Positions 46,872 to 59,300 of a stretch of DNA of 64,000 bases are shown piece by piece (positions within the stretch are counted from its first letter, which is position 1; each line of letters begins with the position of its first letter). The stretch spans positions 4,158,001 through 4,222,000 of the forward strand of contig BSYQ01000007.1 of the NCBI GenBank assembly GCA_030272585.1, written 5' to 3'. The DNA comes from Bryopsis sp. KO-2023 (taxonomy: Eukaryota > Chlorophyta > Ulvophyceae > Bryopsidales > Bryopsidaceae). The notes below the pieces were generated by a model, which saw only the letters and a program-made list of their open reading frames with translations, had not been told where the DNA came from and did not search any database. The translations under genes and the position numbers were made by a program.

Positions 46872-49800
46872 ATGCTATCCAGGACTGCGCGTCGCGCGGT
46901 ATCGCAGTGTAACCAGAGGTGATCGATCCCCTGACCGACCCCCACTCAACTTTCCACGATTTTTTCGGTGGCATAGGAGCAGCAAGAAAAAAAAAAACAT
47001 TTCTCCTTTCTGTTTCCCTTATTGTTTTTTTTGAAAAGTTTTCGGTGTTGTTTACCGGGGAAATTGCTCGCAGCTTCCTGCGAGCGCTCAGCGTAGATGC
47101 TCCTGCTGAGAGAACTTCCTTTGGTGGATTGAAAGACCAAGATCGAATCTTCACAAACCTCTACGCCAGGCATGACCCCTTCTTAGACGTAAGCTTGCCA
47201 TCTTTTTTTTTTTGGCCTGTTTTTGCCTATTTTTTTCTGTTTACAATTATTATGAGGACCAAAAGAAGCCTCAAAGCTCGTCTCGAATAGAGCCATATGG
47301 CTCAGAGAATGAGTAAATTCAGTTTTATTTATTTATTTTTATTTATTTTTACTTTTATTTGGGGGGGGGGGGAATATCAAGTTAATGATGATTTCAGGAT
47401 GGTGGTTTCCACAAACATTGCTGTAAAAATGGTTCAGTTTTTCCCACCACCAAGGAAAATTGATTTTCACTCAAGTGATATCATGCAATGTGAAGCGGAG
47501 TTATTTCAATGTTTTTTTTTTTTTTTTTAATCAGGGAGCTCTGAAACGAGGCGATTGGCACCGGACCAAAGATTTGGTGGATAAAGGGCCCGACTGGATC
47601 GTGGATCAAATCAAGAAATCCGGTTTGAGAGGCCGAGGGGGCGCAGGTTTTCCTTCTGGACTCAAATGGAGTTTCATGCCGAAGGTATCTCAGCCATCCA
47701 AATTTTCACGCAACATTTTTTTTTGGGGGAGATATCCAATTGAAACTCGAAACATTCGAGTTGTGGTGGTGAATTTATTAGATTGGATAAATAAATAAAT
47801 AACCTTTTTGAGCAAAGGTTGCTTTGTAAGGGCTTTGTTTTCTCAAAACAGTGTCCACTGGGTAACGAATCGAAATTGGAAAGGGAGAAACAGTTGACTG
47901 ATTGCTGTTTCTGGTTTTCTGTTCTGATGCTCGACAGAAAAGCGATGGCAGGCCAAATTTTCTGGTGGTGAATGCCGATGAATCCGAACCTGGGACCTGC
48001 AAGGATAGAGAAATCATGAGGCACGATCCTCACAAGCTGGTGGAAGGGTGCCTCATCGCAGGTATGACTAATCATGACAAGAAGTGGGTTCGACTTTCTT
48101 GTTGTTCTTGTTAAAAGCAAGGTTTTTTCGAAATTCGAAGACAGGGCAATGATCCAAACTTCGTGGAAAGTTTTGGTTGTGTTCAGCACGTGGCTTGAAA
48201 TGCAAGGGAGATCATGGTGACTTTTTTCTTCGAAAGTTATATTAAAATAACAAAAAAGGGTGAATGGAAATGCACCGAGATGATGTGTTTTGGTGAAATG
48301 AGTTGGTGGTGGTGTTCTGGCGGTAGGTGTCGGAATGAGGGCAAGGGCTGCGTACATCTACATCAGGTGAGTTGGAGTCAATCCGTTGCTTTGTGAAAAA
48401 CTCCCACACCTTCTTGTAAGAATAAAAAGGAGGGGGGGGGGGGGGAAATCAGGCGCCAAGCCTTATCACCAAGGAACCCAGAAAAAAAATACATGTTTAA
48501 TAAAAAATTTGGAATTTAGAGAGTGAGGTTTGGTTGATGCAGGGGGGAGTATGTCAACGAAAGACTGGCCCTCGAAAAAGCGATCGACGAAGCTTACAAG
48601 AAGGGTTTGATCGGCAAAAATGCTTGCGGAACCGGAATCGACTTTGATGTGATGGTGCATTATGGAGCCGGGGCGTACATCTGTGGTGAAGAGACCGCTC
48701 TCATTGAATCGCTTGAAGGAAAACAGGTTTGGAAAGAAAAAATAAAGAAAGAAAAAAGTGCCCTTCCATTGTTTTTTCGGATCGTAATATCCGACCAGGT
48801 TATCATTCCTTTTTTTCTGTCTTTTCTTTTAAAAACACAATCTGATTTCCTTGTTGTTCCTTGCTCAAAATATATATAAAATAAAAATAGGAATATTGAA
48901 ATAAAGTAAGAGAATGAATTAGAATAGATATTTATACATTTATCTTTATTATTTTTTGTACATTTTTTTTTATTTTATTTCTTTATTTTATTTTTTTTTG
49001 GGGGGGGGGGCACGGAACAAGTGGAGTCTATTGTCTTTTATTGCACATCATTTGTTGTGCATTCATTTACTCCCACATATTGGACAGGGAAAACCTCGTC
49101 TGAAGCCCCCATTTCCAGCAAACGTCGGCCTCTACGGCTGTCCTTCCACTGTGACCAATGTGGAGACGGTCGCCGTGGCTCCGGCCATTTTAAGGAGGGG
49201 CCCCGAATGGTTTTCCTCTTTCGGAAGGAAAAATAACCACGGAACTAAGCTTTTCTGCATCAGCGGCCACGTCAACAAACCCTGCACCGTCGAAGAAGAG
49301 ATGTCGATTCCTCTAAGGGAACTCATCGACAGACATGCAGGTCTGTCTCAAAACATTGTCTTTTGTTTTTACATTGGTGGATTTTTGCATGATATTTGGA
49401 ATCCAGCAAAGGTGTTCCTGTGAAATTCTAGGTTGATTGTTAAAGCCTCCTGCCTTTTTTTCCCCATTTTTCTGCTCTTTTTTTAAAAACCTCATGCTTT
49501 CTTTCCCCATTTTTCTGTTATTTTGTTAAACACCTTTTGCTCTTTTTTCCATTTTTCTGCTTTTTTTTATTCAAGGTGGGGTGAAGGGGGGCTGGGACAA
49601 TTTGCTGGCAATCATTCCTGGTGGCTCCTCCGTGCCTCTTTTGCCGAAACACATTTGCGATGATGTGTTGATGGATTTCGACGCCCTCAAAGGAGTCCAA
49701 TCCGGACTGGGAACTGCAGCTGTGATCGTAATGGACAAATCCACAGACGTTGTCGATGCTATTTGCAGGTAGGTTTTGGTAAAAAGGGGGGGAGGGGGGA

Positions 49801-50328
49801 GGGGAGGGGTACAGATAGAACGAACAAACCATTCGTACATGTAATTTTTATTTTTTTTTGGGGGGGGAGGGGGGGGTTGGAAGTTTTGCCTTGATCTATC
49901 TGTAGTATGGAACTCCACAGTGATGACTTTCTCGACCAATTTCATGCTGGTTAATCTGTGGGGCCCTGTCTGGTGTTTGTCGATGGTTTCTTCAGCCTTG
50001 CAGAATCATCCTTCAAATTTAAACCTTATGACTGATGAGATGATGTGACAGACTGGCATACTTCTACAAGCACGAGAGTTGCGGTCAATGCACCCCGTGC
50101 AGAGAAGGAACCGGGTGGCTGTACGACATAATGAAACGAATGGTCAAGGGCGATGCCGTCCTAGAAGAAATCGACATGCTCTGGGATTTGACCAAGCAAA
50201 TCGAAGGACACACCATTTGTGCTTTGGGGGATGCTGCCGCCTGGCCAGTCCAAGGTTTAATTCGCCATTTCCGTAAAGAAATGGAGGATAGGATCACCAT
50301 GGCCAGCGAACAAGCCCTGGCTGCTTGA
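46872..50328 (+). CDS. NDUFV1: Complex I 51-kDa flavoprotein subunit (NADH dehydrogenase)
   Basis: This subunit binds NADH, FMN and one 4Fe-4S cluster at the tip of the mitochondrial complex I matrix arm. Nine exons (46872-46918, 47074-47188, 47535-47684, 47938-48061, 48327-48366, 48543-48726, 49088-49340, 49576-49768, 50052-50328) give 460 residues, the family's usual length. Residues 1-15 ([15 protein letters not shown]) are a mitochondrial presequence. [11 protein letters not shown] (near 84-94) and [15 protein letters not shown] are the nucleotide/FMN sites. [15 protein letters not shown] is conserved. Cluster ligands are C379, C382, C385 and C425. The acceptor for exon 2 was chosen by phase. 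Exon 5 is only 40 nt. Confidence 0.95.
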
Positions 50329-51219
50329 GAAAGCATCAATCAACGATGAAAGAATTCGTAGGGGAGGATGTGCGTATGTGTGGTGTTGTGTGTATTTTGG
50401 GGGGGTTGGTTGGAGGGTGCGTCCTGTAGTTGAACCCATATAAAAAATGAGAGGTGTTGGGCTTTTTGCTGGAATCGGTGATGGTAATGAGCAGGGTCCA
50501 GGCCTTTTTTATGAAAACAACAGAAAGAAAGAAGACGTCGATGGGGGGTTTTGGGGGGGAAATGTGTCCAGTGTGCGCTTCCGTGTAAAATGTGCCTTTA
50601 TAATGACCCCCCGAGAAGAGCACTCGAATCCTCCAGCAAGTCCACTCAAATTTGCGTATGATTAGTGAGTGGTTGGCCCATATTGGGCCACTGTCAATAC
50701 ATTTGAACCAAAATAAGAGGCAGCCTAAGAGTTCATCAAGAAAAATGATAAAATAGGCATGTGTGTCTGTGTTAGATGGCTCGTGGTAGATGTATCAGCT
50801 GATTCTCTTCATGCATCACTGTTGGTGGTGGTTTGAAAGGGGTAGCCAACAATCACATTCTCACACCTGCACTTGCCATTGATCAACTGCTTATTCAGGA
50901 TAGCTCCAATGATAATTTGCAAAAGTGTGTTGCAAAATGGTAGTCATCTCTGCAGAGATCCATTGGTGGATTTTCAAAAGTCTCAATGCCTAGTTTTCAT
51001 TATGATCTTTGTGTGATTTTTCTTTTCTCTTTTTTTAATTCAAGCTCTTCTGTTGGAGGAGTGAACCTCAGTAATTTGGATGTCAGGAAAAGACCACAAA
51101 TAGAGCAAAAATGAACAAAATATACAGTTGGCAGCAATGCCTTACAAACATTCTTACATGGCCTAGAATCAGCAAAAGGGCACAACTGGTTCAAGGATTT
51201 GTTTCGGATGAACGAATAT
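50329..51219. other. Convergent 3' spacer
   Basis: Lies between the NDUFV1 stop and the stop of the minus-strand gene at 51220. No supported exon. It presumably holds two 3' UTRs. Confidence 0.5.
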
Positions 51220-52086
51220 TCAAAGGCCCCTTCGCGCCAGCTCTTTCGCCAGACCTCCGAAAACACAATCAATGCCCTGCCAGAGAGTAACTCCCCAAAA
51301 ATGGGGTCAATCATTCAGCAATCATGCTCCTCCTAGCTCCAAGGATTGCAATCAAACATATTTAAAAAAAAACACCATTAAACCAATTTCAGATTATCGG
51401 CATCACCGCACCTTGTTCCATTGCTGTATTACTGTGTTGCGAGCGTTTGCACCCAACAGAGGTTTGACCGGCTGTATCAAAAACAAACAAATACACAAAT
51501 CTGAATCAGTCCTTACCTGGTTGCTGGGGGGGTAACTGCACCCTTGCAGTTATTATCACATGGGCTTTTTTTTCCCCATACCTCCAGTGGTTTTGCTGGT
51601 GGTGTCGAGCCAGGAATCGTGTCGACAAGAGTTGCTGTGGAGCTCCAAATATTTCGCTGAACGGAAAAAAACACAAAGCCTCAATCTCAACAAGACGATC
51701 TACCAAACAATTTACCAGAAAAACCCAGAAACTCAGCTAATGTATATATATATATAAACTTGGGTTTGATGTGCGATATGTCTGCCTGCTTATGAAGCCT
51801 CCTCCCTCTCAGTCAAAATTGGTGAAAACGTGATTACAATCTTGCGATACAGCCGCGGTTGGTAAACACTTGTTCTGCTTCATGAAAATTTCCCGACTGG
51901 GAAATGCTGTGCACCTCACTATTGATCCAAGCTTGGTTTCGCTGTGAAATTTAACAAACTGCAGAGAAAGAAGTTGGGGGTGGGGTAGGGCAAATGAACC
52001 AATACCTGGACAATGATAAACGCCGCAGCCCCAGCTCCCAAACCAGCCAGAAATCCACTCAATCGAGTGCGAGTGCCCACGAGCAT
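51220..52086 (-). CDS. Small single-pass membrane protein (103 aa), possibly mitochondrial
   Basis: Five exons on the minus strand, all in phase 0: 52086-52006, 51958-51920, 51656-51582, 51471-51412 and 51276-51220. They encode 103 residues. The N terminus has a basic start (MLVGTRTRLS) followed by one Gly/Ala-rich membrane segment (GFLAGLGAGAAAFIIVQFV). The C terminus reads RNTVIQQWNKGIDCVFGGLAKELARRGL. A glycine-rich membrane helix and a conserved-looking WN-G-D tail in so small a protein recall MICOS-type inner-membrane proteins, but this is a loose analogy. The exons are supported by five good splice pairs. The gene faces a RUS-family gene across 186 bp. Confidence 0.62.
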
Positions 52087-52272
52087 CTTGATCCAAAATT
52101 TTCAATCAGCGATTCGAAGCCCGACTCAAATATCCCCCACACGCACCTTCAAAAATAAGAAGTACGACAGTGACAGGGATTTCTACAACGGTGTGCTTGC
52201 CAAAAATGCGTTTGGTGCTTTTTTAGGAGGCAGCAGGCGCATTCAATTGATTCTTTGTTTTTTTGATTAAAC
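52087..52272. promoter_or_regulatory. Shared divergent promoter, 103-aa gene / RUS gene
   Basis: 186 bp between start codons on opposite strands; the shortest of the four head-to-head spacers in the window. No defined motif was found. Confidence 0.5.
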
Positions 52273-55200
52273 ATGTCTTCTTTGATTCGAGCGAGATTCG
52301 ATGCGGGGAAGTGAGTGGGAGCAATTATTCGAACAGGCCCCCCCACCCCCTCCTTTGCAAATATCAAATATATCATATCGAAAATAGGATGAGTAGTAGA
52401 AAAAATTTCCACAATGTTGATTGTTGATCAAGGTTTTTTTGGGTTTTTTTGAAAAAAATATGCTGGAGATTATTGAAACTGTGCTATCTTTTCATTCACA
52501 TGTAAAATTCATCCCACGAAATCTACCCACAGTTGGTTATTTGGGTTTTTTTTTTATACGAGCATAATCTGTGAGCTCGTATCGCCATCGGCACAATAGA
52601 TAATGTGGAACCAATACAGGCCCCTTCAAAAAAAAACTTCCAGCAAAAATCACCCTTCCCAGGTTGATTTTCCTTCTCGTTTTCAGGTGCCTATGGGACG
52701 GCAATAGATGTATCAACAGGCAGCAAAATCTGGTGCCCCATGCAACCACAGAAGAGAGTCGGCCCAAGGTTACTTATTTTCTAGAAATGCAAAGGAGGGC
52801 TGTGTTCAGTTATTCTACAAATTGTGTGAGAAAACTGGCGAAAAATCTGGACACCCCGATTATGAAAATAATTTCGAGGGTTTTTTCCCTGGGAAATATT
52901 GCCTTGAAAAAATGCCGGTGTGTGTGTATAGATCAAGCTGGATCCCCATGTGCCAGCTACTTCCCGAAAACTGCTGGAAATCGGGGAAAGAAATGTGATA
53001 TTTGACAAGAATGGAAGGTGCACAGAAGTTGCAACTCAAGATGGGGCAGCCAAGAACACCCCTCAATTTGTGGAATCCATCAAAGGTGAATTCACTTCTT
53101 CTTTTTTGGTCATCTTCCCCACATTCATTTTGGGGACGGGTGGGGTCAAAAAAGTTTGTTTTTTATGGATTTTTGTTTCCTCAGTTGTGAAACTATCCAG
53201 CTAAACAGCTAAGATGGAAGACTTTAAAAAAAGGAATCCTTTTTTTGATTTTTTTTTTATTCCATCATAAAAACTGCTTGGATGTGGGAGTGATCGATTG
53301 GACTGACTGCTTTCAGATGCCTTCCTTCCCAGTGGTTACCCCCACAGCGTGAGTCCTGATTACTTGGACTACCAGATCTGGACAATCCCCACCCACATCA
53401 CTGTAAGTCCTGGGTCTTGGAATCTACAGTCCATTCTTTCCACCCTTTCACGCATGAATAAAAGAGTAACCTCAGCAATCTGTGGGATGGCCTGAAGAAA
53501 AAAATTGAAATAATGGATTAACTGGGCACATTTTGTTGCCTGTGATAAGGGTTTAGGTGGGTTCGTTTTAGTTTTTTTTGGGGGAAAGTGGAAGAAATAT
53601 CCAATTGGAGTAGATTTATCTGCAAGTGTATGTTCAATGGGCATGAAAAGATTTGCGTGTTGGAACAGGGCTGGATGAGTATTTCCTTGGTAACCAGCAG
53701 CTTGCTCCGGGCTGTGGGGGTGGGGGTGGGCCCCACCGAAGCCATGGTGGCTGCTGCCACAATCAAATGGATAACCAAGGATGGAGTGGGGGCTCTAGGC
53801 AGATTCCTGGTAAGCAAATTCCTTATTCAGAATTCTAAACTTCGTTTCAGGCTTCTTTTTTGCTTCCAGCTGATTTCACAATCAGCTGCTATCTGCCCTT
53901 ACTCTGTGAGGCAGATCATCCCATTTCGATTTCCGTTTTTTTTCCGTTTTTTTCAGTTTTGTTTATTGGCAATGTCTTTTTTGTTTGAGATATCGAACTG
54001 CTTCGTGGGGGTGTTGTTTTCCTTCTTTTAAATTATTTTTAGGTGGGTGGCAAGCTCGGGAATGTTTTTGACGAAGATCCGAGGCGATGGAGGATGGCGG
54101 CCGAATCAGTAACCACAGTTGGGCTATCTCTGGAAATCGCGACAGCTTTTTTCCCTCAACATTTTTTGATTCTGGCCAGCATGGGGAATCTTGCGAAAGC
54201 CTTTGGAAAGGGGATGGCCAAACCAGCCTTCAGGGTCATCCAACAGCACTTTTCTCGGGGAAATAATATTGGAGAAGTAGCTGCCAAAGAAGAGGTATGG
54301 GGGGAGGGGAGGTTTGCAGCCAATAAAAAAAAGGAATGGTGATATTGGTTTGTTTCTTTGTGGATTTTTTATTTATTTTTTTCGTATTTTTTTATGGCAA
54401 AAAAAGGGGGGGGGGGAGAAATTGTTCCACAATCGATTGGGGAAATTGCATGTCAAAATCAGCCAGTCCAAGAGTGTAAGTATCAAACAAGGCATGCAAT
54501 GACAGAAAATTATCAGATCGACCCCAGCCGCCAAAACTCAGAAACCCTTTTTTCCCACCAACAAATCTTCTCTTAATTTTTTTTATTATTATTTTCCTAT
54601 GTCTTACTTTAGCCCAACTTCCCTTCGAACTAATGATCCTCTCGTGTTCGTGTTTCGTTTTCCCCACAAATTCCCAGTCCTGGGAGGTTGTGGCACAAGT
54701 AGCTGGTCTGCTAGCAAGCGTGCAGCTGCTTTCTTTGATCGAAGAATACGGCGAATGGCAATGGGTGCTTGGAGCTTGGATAACAGTCCACTCTGCACAC
54801 GTGGCCTTAAGATATTCTTCCATGTACTCCTTACAACTGGATTCTATCAATCTGGCCCGAGGCAAGCGACTAGCTCTTCACCACATCCAAGGGGCCAACC
54901 CCTTGCCGAACGTCCGAACCGTAAACAAAGAAGAGGACTACGCGATGGACTGGTCCATGTTGAAGCCGTGCATTCACATGGGGTGTTCGGTCAAGGAAGC
55001 TTTCCCTGCCGGAATGCAAACCAGCATAGGTTTCGACCCTTGGCAGCAGATTTTCTCGGAGGAGATGTACCTGTTGGGGTGGCATGACGGCCAAGGATGG
55101 GTGGTGTTGAAAGAGGGGGCGGAAGAGTTGGATTTCTTGAGGGCAGCGTATCATTGTGTGTTGCTGAATGGAATGGGTGGGGCCCGGGGGGGTGAACTGG

Positions 55201-55340
55201 GCGATGTTTTGAGGTCGAGTTTGGTCAGGATGCAAATGGGGTTTCCTGATTTCGTGGCACAGTTGATGGATTCTGGATGGGATGTCGATAAAGTGGTCAT
55301 TAGAGGACACCGGATTCGTGTCAAAACCGTCGAGTGCTGA
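52273..55340 (+). CDS. RUS family protein (DUF647, root UVB-sensitive)
   Basis: Seven exons (52273-52310, 52687-52768, 52932-53085, 53317-53402, 53669-53809, 54043-54294, 54678-55340) give 471 residues in consistent phase. The DUF647 region spans about 90-300. It contains DAFLPSGYPHSVSPDYLDYQ, THITGWMSISLVTSSLLRAVGVG, TIKWITKDGVGALGRFLVGG, DEDPRRWRMAAE, ASMGNLAKAFGKGM and GNNIGEVAAKEE, each with clear counterparts in plant RUS proteins. A C-terminal domain of about 220 residues is encoded by one large exon. Plant RUS1/RUS2 act in UV-B sensing, auxin transport and vitamin B6-related pathways; the family is also found widely in other eukaryotes. The short first exon (MSSLIRARFDAG) is the least certain; it may begin an organelle leader. 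Confidence 0.9.
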
Positions 55341-56387
55341 AATTCTTGCACAGAATTGTTTTTCAAAATTAAAGGGAAAGGAAGAAAAATTCAGGAACGG
55401 TCGGGGCAGGGGGGATGGAAGGGAAATTGCATTTGTTGCATATATGTATATTTGCTTTTGGTTAACCATTGCTTGGTTGCCAGATTTGATTTTTTTTTTT
55501 CTTCTTCTTCGGATTCACTGTTGATTTTTCTTTAATTCTTGGTGGGGCACATTTTCTCGCTGTAAATATTGATGTTGTATTTTTTGTATTTTTTTTCCCT
55601 GGACAGTTTTTTAAATTTTGATGCTGTGGTGGAATCCCATATAATCATGCATTGTTTGTTTGTGTTTTTTCGTTCTGAGCAATAGAATGGTAGATACGAC
55701 CTGAGGATTGGCACAGGTTTTTTCGACCTTCAAAAACAAAAATTCTGATGGCAGGGTGTGAATGCACACATCATTGAGTTTGTTTCGAAGCCGGACTTGA
55801 TTTCCGATTCTTTTTGTGGCCATGGCATCGCAATGTCCCTCTTACACAACAGAAAAAGTTGTTTGAAATAAGAAATAAGTCAACTATCGATTCTATGGGC
55901 GGCGGGTTCAGTGAACAGGCATTAAATGCTGATGGTTATGTTATCTGGAATCTGTGTACACTTGAGTAGGTCGTTTTGTCCTTAGAGGAATTGTAATTGT
56001 TTGTTTTCACCCCTCCAACCAGAAAGATATCCAGGCACCAGCAAAATCAGGAACAGAGGTGTACTGTGTAGAATAAAAATCCCCCCCCGCCACCACCAAA
56101 AAAAAAAGAAAGAAAGCTATGATTTGAGATGCTTTCTGGACATGGCCAATCATCAAACACCCACAAACAGCTTCGATAACTCCCACAACCCAGATCAACG
56201 CTCGAAAACGCTTGATAGAAATTGGGGTTGTCTATATTCTTGATTTCGGAATCGAAATTGTGGCCTTGTCCAACCTTGGCGCACGACCTATTTAGCGTTG
56301 CGGGAAGGGAAAATATCATCAACTGCTGGTGGTGGAGCGAATAAGCGAGAAGAAAAAAGGAGGAAACTTGATATTTTGGGAAAAGAA
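55341..56387. other. Spacer with weak minus-strand exon-like segments
   Basis: Mostly AT-rich. On the minus strand two segments look exon-like. About 56213-56115 reads RFRALIWVVGVIEAVCGCLMIGH..., hydrophobic and flanked by AG and a possible donor. About 55822-55727 reads MATKRIGNQVRLRNKLNDV and ends before GTCGAA. I could not join them into one gene, so neither is called. Confidence 0.35.
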
Positions 56388-59300
56388 ATGGATTCTGAGA
56401 ACGAAAGGGGCGTGAAACGGATGAAACCCATCACGGAGGAAAAGGTGGAAGAGGATGAGGTCTTCGTGGGGCCGGAGCTCCCCGCGACCAAAAAGAGAAA
56501 GGTGCACAGAAGGAGACCCCCCCCAAAAAAAAAGAAAAAATGTGTTTATATATGCATATAAATAGATAAAAAACATGAGGAACAGAAAAAAAAAAAAAAA
56601 ACAGGAAAAATACTGTATCTATTTTTATGCTGATACATGGAATGTTGATATGCATGTAGATCACACAATAATCCAATAAATAATTATGTAATGGAGTACC
56701 TTTTCCCTTCCTTCCTTTTTTTTCTGTTGGCTTCTTTTTCTTCCCCTCAATTCTGGAAAATCGAGCAATTTATTTTGTAGATCAATAATTCTGGGTTTGG
56801 TATCATGTCGTGATGTCAGACTTTCACTCCCTGATCACAGGTGCTGCCTTTCGCTGGAGAATATTTGAAAACGTTACCTTGTGCAGCGATGTATGAAAAA
56901 AGCTACATGCACCGAGACGTCGTCACAGAAGTTGCGGTAAGCCTCCAATATATCGTTAATTTAAAACTAATCAAAACAATATGGAAGAATTTTTTTTTTC
57001 AAAACGCAGTGGCAGTACGTTTTAGTTTGAAAACTCAGGGGAGGGGAAATCGAACGAAATCTAAAAAAAAAAGGGAAATAATGAGAAAACACGGGGGAAG
57101 GGAGGGGGAGGTTATCAACTCTTTTTATTTTGATTGGGAGCATCAATAAAAACCTATAAATAGTTTTTTTGAGGGCGCTTTGTGTGTAGGTTTCAAAACG
57201 TGGATTTGTGATCAGCGGCAGTGCAGAAGGAAGTGTCAAATTCTGGAAAAAACAGGAAACGGGCATTGAATTCATCAAGCAGTTCAAAGCTCATGCGAGT
57301 TCGGTCGAAGGTAACAGGCCAAAAAAAAAGCAAAACTGGGAAAAACTGTTACAAGGCCACCAAAATTAAAACTACTGTCCATACCCAACACATCCCAAAT
57401 AAAATATTCCTCAGTTTCGATTTTTTGGCATGGGTTGAAATCTAGTCGAGGATGGCTGAGAATAGCTGAGTTATTGTGGGAGCTGGATGGGGTGGGGTAT
57501 ATAATATATATATATACATACCGTATTTTCTCTAATAGTGTCGCACTCTCTAATAGTGACGCAGGGTGCAAGGTGGGGGGGGGGGGGGGGGGGGGGGGCA
57601 AAATAATACAAGCCCCGTCTCCAATAGTGACCCCCTCTTGGGGGTACATTGAAACCATAGTAACCCGGGGTTATTATTAGAGAAAATACGGTATATTGGG
57701 TGTACGATTGCAGTAAATGTATTTATCTTTTTCCCTTTTGAATCAAGGCGATGTGATTTGACCTTGCAGGGCTGGTGGTTAGTCATGATGGGGCCTTGTG
57801 TGCAAGTGTCGCAAACGACAAATCTGTGAAGGTAATCGATTAAATTCCCGATCGTATTGACAGCAAAAATATGCCAGGATTTCCTTCTTCCATTTCTTGA
57901 AATCCATCTAAATGTTTTTAAATATTTCAGGCAAAAACAGTGCGAACAGTTTTGGAGTGACTAGAAGTCGTAGATCAACATTTTCACTGAACGAGCAGTT
58001 TCTTTTTGGAAAAAGAAAAAGGCATCTCCTATGGGGGGCCTCTGGTGGTTCTTGATGTTTTTAGTTTTTGCAATATGCCATTTGTCCAGTATCTGAGCAA
58101 GACAAAAAAAAGAAAGCATGACAATTTGTAAGCAAATTCTTGGGAGTGTCGGCATTTTTTTTTGTGACTGGTTTTCTTGAAAGAAATATCTGATCATTGC
58201 AGGTTTATGACGTTGTGAATTTTGATATGTCAGTCATGCTTCGTTTGAACTTCTTGCCACGCACTGCTCAATGGATATTCAAGGTGACACTCATTTGGTT
58301 TGATTTTGATTTTAATTTCTTCATTCTGATATTAATTTGGAATAATTCGTTTTTGTATTTTTGATTCATTTTTTAGTTTAGTTTGATTATTATACTTTAC
58401 TTTATTTCATTTATTTATTTTGTATTTTTTTTTGGGGGGGGTGAGGGGGATGGAAAGAACCATCACATTATGCGATAGAATATGTTAGTTTCACAAGCTG
58501 ACAAAAAAGCAGTGGCAAAAAAAACAGGATGTATTACATATTTACTCCCCTCCCCCTCTTTTTTTTCCCTTTTATTCTCAGCTTGTTCTTTGAAAAAAGA
58601 ATTGAAACAAAAAAGAAATTTGATGGTGAAATGCAGAAAGGCGATGCTCAGGTCCGACTGGCAGTAGCAGACAGAGATTCCCCTGTCATTCACATATTTG
58701 ACGTGCATTCGCCTTCCAAAGAAGCCATTCATTCGGTGAAACTCCATTCAGCACCTGTCATGTCGATGAAATATAACCACGTTTTCGACACGGTCATCTC
58801 GTGCGATGCCAAAGGTACTGTGCACAAACCTTAGGTTTCGTTTTATTTATATCATTGCATTATAGTTCTGTCAGTCATGCGGGGTTCCGCAAGGGAAATG
58901 AAAACGCTTCACGTATCTCTGCTTTGGCAATTGAAACAAAAAAGAAAAAAAGTGCATCAGTTGATTGAACCAAGAAAAAGAAGAAAAAAATCGAAAACGG
59001 GGTTGCAAGCTCCCTGGTGAATGGTTTTTTAAGCTGCGGTAAAAAACAACGGGAAAAGGTTTTATGAATGTTACAAAATTTTTTTTGGTTTTTACCTTGA
59101 AAATGCACCTTTGGCTCCGGTGTGTTTGTTGAATTTTTTCCCCTTCACATATTTGATTGGCTTTTACTTTTTTTTCTTTCAATTTTTTTATTTATTGGGG
59201 GGGGGTATGCAGGCGTGATCGACTATTGGAATGCGGGCGATTATTCCTTCCCAGAGGATGTGGTCGATTTCGAAATGAAATTGGACACCGATTTATATGC

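Noticed and set aside
47674-48357. 227-codon minus-strand frame across NDUFV1 introns and exon 4
   Set aside because: It overlaps a conserved NDUFV1 exon in antisense. Its low-complexity composition is typical of chance frames.
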